Source of the DNA: Setaria digitata
Lineage: Eukaryota > Nematoda > Chromadorea > Rhabditida > Setariidae
NCBI GenBank assembly: GCA_003640385.1
Contig: RCAB01000007.1
Location: 601,145-665,144 of the forward strand
DNA: 64,000 nt
Direction: 5' to 3'
The first letter of the stretch is position 1. Each line of letters opens with the position of its first letter. The notes under the pieces were generated by a model that was not told where the DNA came from, searched no databases, and worked only from the letters and a program-made list of their open reading frames with translations. Position numbers and translations under genes: made by a program. Shown piece after piece: positions 36,404 to 48,938 of this stretch.

Positions 36404-39400
36404 TCATTTCTTTTTGCAGCAGTTAGTACACTGTGCTGATTTCGTTTCTGCAGTTATGAAATGCACATGTGAATTGAGTAAGTCTTCCGGTTTTTCATCT
36501 GCATATTCCGTATGAGTCCTGAATCACTCCACCACTACAGTTAGTGACCACATGAATGAACAAGATAATCTATTAAATTTGTCTTTCAAAGAAAAAAATT
36601 AAAAAAGTGAATTTGATTTAGCGCATTTGATTACCACTAAAGTTCTCAACTGTGTAGTAATTGAGAACAGGTGAAAAAACTTTAGATCTTGTACTAATTT
36701 ACATCATAAATGAAATATTTTGTCGGTTTTTAATAATAAGATTTAAGTCCAATCTGAAAAGAGAAGTTTCGGTTTGAAATTTTATTTGAAAATTTCAAGT
36801 TATTTGTAGTGAAGGCAAAAATATACTTTCTGCATACAATGGAAATAGCACTAGATAATTCATATCAACCGCCTCTCCCATCATGCTTTATTCTAAATTT
36901 ACCTGAGATGTGATCGTATGCCTCGTTGAGAATAACCTTTGTAACCACATATCTGGCACACGTAAGCTTGAACTGCAGCGTGATTTACGCGGACATGTTG
37001 AGCTAATTGACTGGCGCTCACTGGTAGAAAGTCACATTGCTGACAGTGGTATGCTATCTGGAACGACTCAAGTCTGTTCTTATGATCTAATTAAAATCCT
37101 AATTTTTCCTTTACTTCCGAAATTCAACATCGTAAAGCAATGGATAAACGTGACAGGATCATAAGAATAAGAAGAGTAGACTACTTTTCTTTGCGGTTCT
37201 CGAAATGGTACTGCTTGATTAGCATTATTGTGACAGTAGTATTTCTTATGTCCATTCAGTGTAGCTTCGCTACTGAATGAAACACCACAATCACATCGGT
37301 ACTTTTTATCCGGTTCCGAAGCCATCAATTTCTCCTGTAATCTTTGTTGAATAACACCTACCTTAACTGTTAAGTTCAATTAAAAAAAAAAAAAAAAATG
37401 ATCTTAAGGGTAAATTTCAAAGGAAAGCAAAAAATGATGCTTTTCTGTGTAATTGGACCTATTCCGTAACCTCTGTCAAATAATATTTGTCTTAACTAAT
37501 ATACAATAATTAGCAGAAAAGAACAATAAAACGTACAGTGGTAGAGTTATCCTCCTCAGTGCTATCACAATTACTGCTGCTACTGTGAGCATTTTGTCGA
37601 ATTTGTTTGATCCGCACAGTCAAATCCAATGGCTTTAAATCATTCGATGATTTTCGTCTTTTCCTTAAACCATTTGAAAGTGTCTCTCTCCTTAACACAA
37701 TCAAAATGTTACTGATTGATGGCTAGAGAAAGTCAAAGAGATAACCCAAAACTTTCTGGTAATAGAGTGACAGTCTAACTATTCACAGAGTAGAATCTTG
37801 AAAACAGTCTTTTCAGAGATGAAATGAGGTTCATGATTTCGTTTATTAGTACGATCTATGATCAGGATGACTATAGTTCATAACAATCGACAATGTTCAT
37901 TATAGCCCCCAAAGAGATGTGCACTTTTGCTTGACAAAGGACTGTAATTTTGACAAGATGCTCTTAATTAGCAGAAAGTGAAGCATACCGAATACATACA
38001 ATTGTACATATAACACATTTGAAAAGTCAATAATCAATATTTGGTCTAAGAAATGTAGAGATTTAGATGTAATATAATTTACATATACCTTTTCTTGTTG
38101 TTATGGGAAAGAGTGTTTGATGTTGATGGAAAATTGAAAGAAGTTTGCGTGTAAGGCTGTTGTATGGCACTGATATTCAGATGACATCGTGTCTCACCGA
38201 AACAGATCTGTTTCGGGAGTGTGATATTGCGAGCCATAAATTCATCGATGAGCAGACATGGTCTAAGAATATTTTGGGCATGAGGATGTATTGCTACTGG
38301 AATTAACATTTGTGGATAGCCCAGTACCTATAATGACTTTATTTAGTAATTTAGTTAAAACAATTTTCTTTATTACTCTTTATTAAATAATTTTTTTAAA
38401 ATTTAGTTAAAGCAATTTTATATAAAACAATTTCTTAGGCCATCCATGTTAGCTGAGAACCTAAAAAAATTCCCACTAAATTTTTATAACGTATTGAAGT
38501 AAAATTTAAATTTAAGGAATTAAGCTTTAATGAGTTCTAAAGAAGATAAATTTAACATATTTCATATAAGTGATGGAGAAATTTATACTACAAGGTGCAG
38601 GGAGGAACCGAAGCTAAGTGATGCAGGCCACTGTTTTTTAAAAAGGCATGAAGTAAGCAAATGTAAATTGCTACCTTAACCACATATAAAAAAAAATTTA
38701 TTAATTACTTAGAAAATAGTAATTTGACCAAACCAGTAATTTAGTTTTTAGCCATCTTGCTTAATAATAACTGGTTAATTTTAATGTAAATTATCGTTTT
38801 TTTTTTTTTGTTTTTATTAATACTATAGCCCAAAATGTAGCCATTAACTATGGGTTGAAATTCATTTTTTTTTCAACCAAGTTACATTATTTATGTTTAT
38901 TACTGTCATTTATAATTTATATTAGTGTCATATTAAGAAAAAAATCCAGCAGTATTAGTTCTTTCAAGTATCGGAAGGTTATGTCTGCCTTGAACTCAAA
39001 TGTCTTATTTTGTGCCGGAGATTATAATTCACCATAAACGAATCCACTAACTTGCTCAAAAAATTATTCCGATTAGTTCCTCCGCAACTTATTTAGATAA
39101 CCGAAAAAAAAAGACCAGTTATTACTGATATGACTTCTTAATATGACATGTTTTAACTTTAAAAAGTATTTTGCAAATAGCACAACTTTTCAAATTCCAA
39201 AATGCCGAACATATCACTTTTCAACAGTAGAATATATGCCAATCATAATTCCAGTGAACCTGAACAGTATGAGAGCGTTATGCTCAGAATAAATAAAATA
39301 TTTGTAAGCAATGTTAAGTTGTGTGTGACATCACCTGTACACTATTGACGGAATGATTATGGAAAGCAACAGGAAGATAAAGTGCATGCATCGAACTGAT

Positions 39401-40493
39401 GCACTGATCGGAGGATATTTCTTTTCGGTATGCGTCAAATGATAAACTGTTGCTATCCATCGAGGTTGATAAGGATGATGTTGAGGATACTAAAATTCAA
39501 CGATTTTTCAAACGAAAATGAAAAAACGAATCTCACTGAAAATTTGGGGAGAAAGTTTGAATTTAGCAAAATTATAATGATCATAGATCATATTTAAACT
39601 TTAATAATCATCATGATTTACCAGTAGAGGGAGATAAACGTTGTACTGGATCTGTACAGTGCTGCGAATATTGTTCAGATTCGAGAAAACCTGCGTTGTC
39701 AGCTTCTTCGAGAGCACTTTTTCGATCCTAATGCATGAAATTGAAACGTAGCGAAACTAAAATACTGCTAGAAAATTCCTGTGATGCTGGTCTATGATTA
39801 CGTACGACCCACACCTGTGTCATAATTAACGAGGAAACTGTCATGTTTATGGTTATGGACTTCTGAACAATGATTTGATTTTCTCACAGTGACAATAATT
39901 TTAACTAAGTAATCGAAAAATAATTTTTCGCTTCCTAAAAAGGCATTTTAAAAAAATTAGAAACAAGAAAATTTGTTCTACAATTCCTCGGAAGATAGGG
40001 AGCAACGGTGACCTTCTACGCATGTTCGGGGTCACGCAACTGCGGATTTTTGCACGCTACATAAATAGCTTTATTTTGTTTGATTTAATTTTCGCAAACT
40101 GATGATCGAAGAGAGGAATGGCGTAATTTGAGGAATTGTAGCAGTGCTCAAATGAAAGGAAAGGGATCGGAGAAGGGGTGGAAGGGAAGAACTGAAATTA
40201 ACTGAAAGAATTATTACTTGCCAGATTAAAGATTGGATTACTTTTACGATCAGGATTTAAGCCCATTAAGCATATATGGTAATCTTTCCCGCATGTTATT
40301 TATCACCAGTTATTGAATTACTTACTTGCTTCAGAACTGTAGCTCCTCCATTATCAGTAACAACATCATTGTAAGTGTCATCGTCTGGGATAGAAGTTAC
40401 GGTACCAATGCCGGAAGCGGAACCGGTATCGGAATGACGAGATGGAGTGCACTGTTTCCGTCGTGATTTTCTTGTGTCGCTTACATCAGACAT
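36404..40493 (-). CDS. FOG-like zinc-finger protein with CtBP-binding motif
   Basis: The model has eight exons: 40493-40326, 39727-39622, 39489-39335, 38327-38089, 37690-37537, 37361-37185, 37078-36903 and 36518-36404. They give 429 aa. The first 220 residues are Ser-rich and low in structure. A basic patch (RKRRK, 232-236) is followed by PLDLT (243-247), a match to the PxDLS/T motif bound by the co-repressor CtBP. A C2HC finger uses Cys297, Cys299, His312 and Cys317 (ending HKKYYC). Two C2H2 fingers follow: Cys345, Cys348, His361, His366, and Cys374, Cys377, His390, His394 with the GYKGYSQRGIRSH pattern. A C2HC finger with KKYYC plus a GYKG-RG-RxH finger and a CtBP motif is the combination seen in Friend-of-GATA (FOG/U-shaped) proteins. 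Binding to GATA factors is inference. The protein is much shorter than vertebrate FOGs. Confidence 0.72.
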
Positions 40494-43400
40494 TTCTTGA
40501 CATGCACAATTCGATTTGCTCAAAATAATTCGAATCTTTCGTTATTTCAGCAACTGTTTCAAAAGAATCGCCAACTATTCATAAGTTATACAACAATTAA
40601 ATTAAACCACTATTTGACTTTCACACTCACAAAGCTCTTTATTTTGGTATGCGAACTGATCTAACAATGTGGATACTAATCTTGTCGAGAATAGAGACAT
40701 CAGTCATCAGTTGCATGAATGTCACTGACAGCAATAAAAATTAACTGAGCAGAAATATTTCAATGGGCTAAGCATACTTACTTCACAAATCAGTTATCAG
40801 CTTTGGATGGCGCCAGTGATAAGGGCAATGATGTTAGGCATAATTATCATCATCAGCAGCAGCAAGACTGAGCAGACTCGGGCACGGTGGAAGAAGAGAA
40901 TGAAACTCTTTCTGGTTCCATAGGCACACACACAAGTGATACTCGGCTGGAAGAAAGCTAAGAGATGGCAGGGCACAGATAAGAACGGAGAGGCTAGTCT
41001 AGCAAGCACACTCTCCTTATCTGATCCAATCTTCTATGCTAGCACATCCGCTATTCCTTATCTTCACCAAGCTATCATATCATCTCCTTCCTTCCCCACT
41101 CCCTTCGCTTACCATCAACTAATGTCACATTCCAACCAAATCAGCTTCCGCAGTATCTCCGGGAAAGTCCGGCAGGGTTCCGCTATTTGCCGAAACAGTC
41201 TCAGCAAGATTCAGTGCTCGTTTAGGCCAGTCCTAGCTTAATTAGTAGTCTATTAAATGGGACGATCAGCTGGCTTTGCAACATTAGTGCACATTGATTT
41301 TCAACAAATAGTGATCAAGAGTAAAGTCGAAATATCTGATGTTAGTTCATGCAGAATTTTGAGTTGCATAGCTATGAGAAAGCTCTGTAACATTCCCCTG
41401 GTGGACATCAGGTGACATCTTGAGGCCGAGCTATTCCCAGGCTTTTATCCGTCCATGAACACACGACATCGTCTACACTGGCAGGAGTTAAGTGACTAAA
41501 TTCTGTGCAGTGCGGTAATTGTACGATTTGGCCTCTGTTTCAGAAGGATTCTTTCAGGCTAATGTACTCGGCTCTGTGGCCTGATGCATCTCATGAGAAG
41601 TGACAAGAAAGGATAAAAAATGTCGTAGTGTGAGAGAAGGGAATAGATGTAGTAATGGAAGGTGGAAGGCCAAAATTGGGTGGCAGGCACATCGCAGTAT
41701 ATCGATGTGTTTGTGGTGGGATGATTGTCGTGCAGTGGAGTGGAGTGAAGTCGAGTTGATTGTTTCGTTTTTATCAGTTAACCACATCTTTAACTGATAT
41801 TAATCTTTCTCTCAATAATAAGTACTGTCTAGAACAATACAGCCATGTTGACTGCTTCGAATCTAGTAAGTTTGCTTCACATCAGGCTTACGCCTATCAA
41901 GTTTGCTAGGAATTACACTACACATTGTTTATGATCAAGCAGTGCTATGCTCAGTTATTGTCATTACGAATTTTACTACAATTGCGGTAATAAAATTTGT
42001 CACACAGGTTTTCGATTGTCACCATTATTCATTCCTTTTCCGCTCCGTGGTCCCATTTAACATCTTCATTTAAATCACCGATCATTTCGTACCGACCTCT
42101 ATCGTCCCAACTTACACATGCAGTTGTCAAATCAAAATTCACCATGAAAATGGACATTGAAATGAATAACATTTGTCCAACTGATTTGACCTTTGAACTT
42201 AAAAAAAAAAATCATGCAACTGAGGAGCTGCAGATATTTCGGATCAATTTGCTTTTAAAAAGAAATGTTTACTTGCCAACAAAGTAACAAATAATAAAAA
42301 TCACCCCTCTGCAAAGACACAGAAATTGATTTTATTCTAATGACACGTGTGGTCTCAACCACCTTGTTCCTACTAATTATGACCAAGAAATTGTTTAACT
42401 CAGTCAAAAATGAGACCATTTGGATGTATTCACTTTACACCAAGGTTCGATATATATCTTCTCGTTTTTCTTATTTTCTACCATGCAAAAGGTCGAATTA
42501 AATCAGTCTGGAATTAATTTACCAGCAGCACACATTGGTGAATAACTGATGCAGTCGAGATCTAGATTGAGAGTAACCTGACTTCAGACTTCTTTTCCAC
42601 TCAGTTTGCTTTTTCCTGCTCTACAAAATACTTCAACTACAAAACACATCTCATATCTGAGTGACAAATGTACACTTATCAGTCCGCACCGATTACTTCC
42701 TCTTCTAGAGCGGCACTCTTGGATGAGGTAACTCAGTTTTCCTACTCCAATAGATGGTAACCAAGGTGATAAGAAACACACTCAGACACCACAAATACAC
42801 CCCTCCACACACACATATGGATAAACAATCAACAGAGGAATTTCTTTCTTTTGATAGGCGTGAAATTGTACTTCTTTTGTTCTAATGAAGTGTCGCAGTA
42901 GTGTATACTCTAAATTTCCATTTTTAATTTATTTTATTAGGTGTACGGGTTGGAAAAAGAGGACACAAAAAGAGAAATTTTCGTTTAACTGATAAGTTGG
43001 CGAAATTATGATCTGAAAGGGAGATAAAATTCAGGGGCTGATGAGCTTGGCATAATTATGGTGATATGTTAACGAATGAAAGAGGCATTTGTATCTACGC
43101 TTCTTCCACATATCGGAAACCAATTATTATCATTTCAACTATACTTCGTTCGCTTTTGAAATTTCTTCTTTGTCATATACAATTCTGTCATTCTTCTGAT
43201 AAGAAACAGCAATTTTATCTTCCATTTCTAAGTTTTAAGCTTATCTACTGCTTTATCCATTTTGTATTCCTTAATAAGACAAGGAATTGAATTTTTCAAA
43301 GGAGTATTTTTGAACTGCGCTAAATATCCAGAGCATTTTAATTCTTTAAAATAGTATGCTAGCGCAAAAGTATATTAATATATTCTCCTCAAGGAAAATA

Positions 43401-44291
43401 GAAAAGATTACTAGTGCAAGTCACTCATTTGATAAGAGATAATGTTAAAGGATGGAATGCTGCATCCCCTTAAAGATTAAACGATAAGCCTTATTATTTT
43501 TCAAATTCAGGTCGCTCATATTATAAAAAACTGAAATTCACGAATTAAATGATAGCCTGTTGATTTCCATCTTCCATTCTTGTTACTAACAGTAATCAAT
43601 CTGACTAGTGAGCCTAGAAAAAATGCGATGCAATTACTTCAAGCTAAACTGTTACCAGCGAGTCGTTACTAATAATTTCATCCAAAGGATAGTGATAAAT
43701 CGCAGAAATTTCATAGTAGGACAACCATTGGGCTGCGTAAAGTTGATTGAATAGGTCACGATTTTATTTGAGTGGAAGGTAAGCTTGGTAACTTTCTGAT
43801 TTTGTTAAGTTTTCTTTTTTCTTGAAGTGATAAATTTGATTAGTCCTATGATAGAAAGTCAGAGTATATACTAACTGGAATAATCAAAAATGTGAGGACC
43901 AGAGGGTGCCTTGATTTTGAATTTTGAAGGTAATTTCTCTCTGATGGCGTTTGAGGTAGTTATTCAGTGAGATTAAGAGAAGCGAACAGATCATATGCGA
44001 CAGTCCGAAATAAGCAGGGATATTCCCAGTGTAATTTGATAATACGAATAGAGTAGTTATTCATGAAGTTCCAGATTTAGCTAAAGTGTTAATATTTGCA
44101 TTTATTAGTTCTCATTTAATGGCTTTATTTATTTACGTTTCCATTTAAAAAAAGTTTTTAAAGGATTTTGACTTTAATTAGTCGACTTTCTGTTGATGAG
44201 GTGGTATAGAAGACCTAAGTTCCATTTTAGTACCCTATTAATTTCATTTATTCGAACGGTTACTACTTTTAGGTTGTAAGGGATCAGCTTG
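40494..44291. promoter_or_regulatory. Divergent upstream region of the FOG-like and SRA1-domain genes
   Basis: About 3.8 kb between two genes transcribed away from each other contain no exon that could be supported. Open frames near 40936-41241, 41600-41797 and 41997-42287 lack motifs and splice context. Given the long spacer next to a transcription-factor gene, regulatory sequence is plausible; no element could be named. Confidence 0.4.
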
Positions 44292-47172
44292 ATGTCCTAT
44301 TTGTTGCCGTTATCTTCATGTTCAACCCCTGGTTGGAACGATCCACCTACAGTGCTTGACCCCACGAAGACATCTTCATCACCGAGTAGTGGTGCTTTGG
44401 CAAATAGACATCGGCGTCCCGTACATCCTTCCATTCAAGTACTACTTTTTTTCCTTCAAATGTAACACCCAGTTACTAATTCAGGAAATTTAACGCTCTC
44501 ATTACTGTCGTGATCTTTTCTCGTCGAACTTCTTCCATTCCAACCCTAATTTCTTCCGCTTGAAGTTTCAGATCGTACAGTCTTTACAAGGACGAAGGAG
44601 TAAGTTTCAGATTAGTACTCTTTCTTTCTTCTGTGAAATAAATTTTGTGTTTGAGATAGAAATACTCCTGAGAAAAGATTGTATTCATTCTTTGTTGCTG
44701 TTCATATTTGCGATTTTGAAGTTATGTGACCTGTAGGCTTAGTTGAAGGGTGTTCATCTTCTCATTGTGGATTTCGTCAGAGTTATTTGTTAACATACTC
44801 TAACTTACAACTTGTCTTCTACCCAGCAGTTGTGCTTTCTCTGCAGTTTTTTGCACTGAATATCACGGACCTTAAAGTTGCTTTTATAAGTTCGAAAACT
44901 TTAAAGTTGAGCTAAAACAAACGGTTTTTGCAAACAATCTTTTTCTTTTCTGAGAAAAATCGAGCTATCTTTTCGAACAATTTTAGGCATCCAACATTTC
45001 GCCAGGGTATACAAATCCTGTACAACCCGTTCTTTCACCTCAGGCAACAAACCTATCTGTAGCTGTGACTCAGATTCCAGTTTTGACCTCAGATCAACAA
45101 GCTACATTCTACGGAACTGCGCCACAGTCAGTCATTCCACCAGTGCCAAATTATGCCACAATGGATTCGTTTATCCCATATTCTACATCCTCATCCACAG
45201 GTAGAACAAAGAATCGATCATTGGAGAAAACGTCATCCCTACAACAGCATCGTTCTATTTTCGATGCATTCAATGTGCCAGGTGGCAAGTTTGATATGTT
45301 TTACAGGGCTCTTTGATTATATCCCTTCCTAATTCCACAGATGACATCTAGTGGAACTTTTCGAATCCTTATTACTGCAGAAATGTATGAAATTCACAGC
45401 AAAAATATTTCATTTTCACCATAGCATCATTCTTGCTGAACTCATTTTTCGACTCATTTCATACGTTCATGACAACTCTTAATTTTTGATTATCTTATTT
45501 CTCCTATTTAATCAGCGGATGCATTGAATTTCTTATAGCGAATTTCCAGAAGCTTTTCAAATTCTCATATCATTATCTGCTTCCGTGTATTCTGCTTCAG
45601 TATTTTCTTAGTGCTAGATTAAAGTATTCAGCAGATAGCCAAAACAAATCAAAATATTACAGATCATAACCAACAGGTGTTGCCAAAGTCGACAAGTCTA
45701 ACACATGACATATCTGCAGCAAATCTTCCGCAGAGTTCTTTGCAGGTAACTTTTTTTAATGGAACTCAAAACGTTAGGTATAGGTTTCAGAAATGAATTT
45801 ATAAAATTAAAAAAGTTTTTTGTCCAAGTGATTTATATATATCATTACAATTCCACGTTATCCAGAAGTTAAAAAGGACAGACTGTTTTGGAATTTTATA
45901 AATATTTGATTATTTCATAAAAGATTTTTTTACCGCTGTTGTGTTTCAAAACGTTCCAGTGACCTTCGTAAAGTGGTCACTCAGACTCTTAAATTTTTGA
46001 CTCATACAGTTTCAGAAATCCGTTGACGTGAATTTATCCACTTCAGCAGTTGTCCAAGTTGCTTCTCCAATTGAAAGAAATCCAAACGCTTTAATTTATG
46101 TTCCACCTAATGTAAATTTTGGTTTGTATTCCTTATAGTATTTGTTAAAGCTTACAGAGTATTCTTCGGGAAGTATGGACTCAAATCATGAATTGTACTT
46201 TAGGAGCGACACAGTCTAAGACTTATTGCTGAAAACGTTTAGTATTTTTTATGCTTATCTAAATACATCGCTTTTGTCAGTATTTAAATTTTCAGGTGAT
46301 AAATGAAAATAATAGAAGACCCGCAACATCACCATATCCCACTGATTATGTAGCACCCGTAAAAGCAGCTGGTGATGTATCTTTGAGCGGGTTTCAGCTT
46401 GTCCAGTTTTTAATCAAAGCAACATATAGGCTGCCAAACGTAAGTTATTCGTCGATATATATTTTTTTGGCATCAACGATTGCCAAAAATGTGTAATAAA
46501 TTATTAGTGGAGCTGTTTTCTACACTTGATTAGAGTTGTTCCTTTCACTACGTGTAAAATAAAGTAGTTAGTGCAATACGTAGGGTGGGAAATGTGATTC
46601 TTTTTTTGTTGAAGGATTTAAAATTGCTTAGTGCAAGAAGTGAAATTTCAGAAACATTTTATTTTTTATCCAAATCATACTTTGTTCCGGGCGCAATTTT
46701 CAGGGAGTGACTAGAGATGGAATCCAGTTACGTATAAATCAACTAAATGAAATGATGAGTGCAGGACAAGTGACGGATAGTTGCATCAAAAAGCTAAATT
46801 TCGTTGTAGATGGTAAGATCGGTTTTTCGTGACTTCTAAATCTCTCATCTTAGCATTTGCTTACTTCGCGAAAATTTTAGTATTATTGAAAAATGTTATA
46901 CTAAATCTTAAATTTCCTGGAAAGAATTATGTGGAATTTATTATTTCCATTGATGGTGTTAAATGAGTAGTCAATTGACACTCTAAAGTAAAATTGTATT
47001 TTCAGCTCTAGATCGCGGTTTGTTTGATGAAGCATATCAATTTTTCGAACAGTTACAAACTTCATTCCCAACGGAAGCACGAACCGGTTGGGCCCAAGGT
47101 ATTCGATTACTATTGAACGAACTGAGGCGTCCAGCTCGTATCGGTAGTGCCGGTCCAGCACAATATCTGTAA
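44292..47172 (+). CDS. SRA1-domain protein (steroid receptor RNA activator protein-like)
   Basis: The model has seven exons: 44292-44438, 44987-45281, 45663-45745, 46010-46111, 46296-46439, 46704-46812 and 47006-47172. They give 348 aa. TPGWNDPPTVLDP lies at residues 12-24, matching the GWNDPP box near the SRA1 N-terminus. A Pro/Ser/Thr/Gln-rich middle follows. The C-terminal 120 residues are a helical SRA1/Sec31-type domain (VTRDGIQLRINQLNEMM, KKLNFVVDALDRGLFDEA, GWAQGIRLLLNELRR). Sec31 also ends with this domain, but it carries an N-terminal WD40 propeller of which there is no trace upstream. An acceptor at 44272 followed by the ATG fits trans-splicing and a true start. SRA1 proteins are nuclear and linked to transcription and splicing regulation. 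The exon 2 donor may be GTGGCA at 45282 or a GC donor (GCAAGT) at 45285; both keep phase. Confidence 0.72.
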
Positions 47173-48077
47173 CCAGTGGAACTAAACGTCTAAATTTCAC
47201 TTCTTTTTCTTTTTTTAATTCTTAAATCCTCGATTGGGTTGTGGATGATTGCTTCTCAAGTATTTTGTAAGTTTGCGCCAATTTGTTAGGTTCTTATTAT
47301 ATTTTTTTAATAAAAACTGAAGTCTTAGCAAGTGCTCAGAAACTGCTCGGTTTAAATACCTCGACGCTTCTTTATCGAGATAAGGATGGATTAATTCTTA
47401 AAATTCTTCGTATCATTCGTCGTGACAGAATTTCTGACAGATTGACTGAAGCTGTGTTCAGCTAGTTTTCGTGCACTTTTATGAAAATTTTATAGAAGTT
47501 CGGAAAATCCCTAATGTTGAAATCCGTCGCGATTTGGAAATTGAATAAACAATATAGATTTTAATAAACAACTTTCTAGAACTTCGAGTACTCTTGAACA
47601 TTGTTTAATGTGAACTTAATACTATTGCTGGCTGATATAATTACCGTGAATGACATTTTCTTTTACTGCTTATAAAGTTTTGTCAGCAAAAATTATTTTC
47701 TTGGTACTTCTTTCATAAATTTAAAGCAATTCTAGAAATTCGATTGTATTTGATAGGAGTATAGTCCAGGAATTTTGAAATCTATTCCTCGCTTTTTCTT
47801 CTCCAGGGAAATCGATTGTGTATTAAAGTCTGCGATTTATTTTATATCGCAAATGGAAATTAATTTAATGGTTCTAGTTATGTATCAGTTAAGCGATGAT
47901 TTAGTAAACTACTGTTATAAAAAATTATTTGTGTTAGACACAAAGGAAGTTTGGAATTTGTTTTTCTGGTACGCGCAAGATTTAGATTCTTATGAAAGAC
48001 TTGTGAAGTTAGTTCTTCAAGGGCCGAATCTAGGAATGATATAAGCAATGGATCTGTAACAAAAAAAATTAATCATC
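47173..48077. other. Spacer after the SRA1-domain gene
   Basis: It contains two open plus-strand frames without proper starts. One at 47283-47465 ends in KILRIIRRDRISDRLTEAVF, and one of up to 89 codons ends at 48044, 33 bases before the next gene. Neither has a recognisable motif or a convincing acceptor. Confidence 0.35.
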
Positions 48078-48938
48078 ATGCGGCTGACAATCTGGTTGTC
48101 AAAGAATCTGAATCTTTCTGAGTGGAATCGTCGCGTTTGGGAAATTGGTTATCGTGGGCCACCGCTTCCGAAGTTAAAAATGTATGTGTGTCTCAATTAT
48201 TTTTCATCACGGGAAAAAATAGAAAACTAGTAAAACGGTGTGAGGAAAGAGCTAGTATTTTCCGTAGTCGTTTGGTAATTATTATACTTCATTATTTGCA
48301 GTTCATTTTCGTGTATTTGTATATTGGTTTCAGATTGGGCAGGCCAGATTATCCGATTAGTAACAATGCTGTGAGGCAATTACAAGATAAAATGAAAATG
48401 GAATATCAGGTGATGAGACACCTTGCAACACCTTACATAACCAAGGTTTATAGTTACAGCGACCAAGCATTTTTTAATTTTGAGATTATGAACTTCGAAT
48501 ACCAAGTTATTTCCCGCTAAACATTTAAAAGTTTTTTGGTATATGGTTGATTAGCTGAACTTTGAGGGATGGAGGAACGACTCAACCCAATTACTTTTGT
48601 GCATTTTATGCACATTAATAGATTAGCTTCCTCGATAATTAATTTGGTATAGGTGCCAAGTTAGCTTACAGTAGCGTTTCTCTCTATACATTTCCAGTAA
48701 TTTTTCTTTTCAGGAGATGGAACAAGAATACATTAAAAAATATGGCACATCCACTGAACAACTAGAAAAAGAGCTTTTGGAAGTGGAGCAGCGTCGTATG
48801 CCAGGGAAACCGAAAAAGAGGATTGTTGGGAGCGGTAAAGTGTTGAAAGCAAGAGCGAATGTTGGAAATTTGTTGCATGAACACCGAACTATCGAGAATA
48901 GTTTGCAGGAACTAATAATTAGGCAGCGTTGGGACTGA
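48078..48938 (+). CDS. Small unrecognised protein with coiled-coil segment
   Basis: The model has three exons, 48078-48181, 48334-48409 and 48714-48938, giving 134 aa. Donors GTATGT and GTGATG and acceptors gtttcag and ttttcag are clean, and phases agree. The N-terminus (MRLTIWLSKNLNLSEWNRRVW) is amphipathic with few acids and could target mitochondria. GYRGPPLPKL and LGRPDYPISNNAVRQL follow. Residues about 60-90 (KMKMEYQEMEQEYIKKYG to EKELLEVEQRRM) are highly charged and helical. The end is basic (KPKKRIVGSGKVLKAR), then a helix closing IIRQRWD. A mitochondrial ribosomal or assembly protein is a guess from size and composition only. Confidence 0.65.

Noticed and set aside
44572..44599. 28-base candidate exon in the SRA1-domain gene
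   Set aside because: Good splice signals, but including it breaks phase with the next exon; exon 1 joins exon 2 in frame without it.
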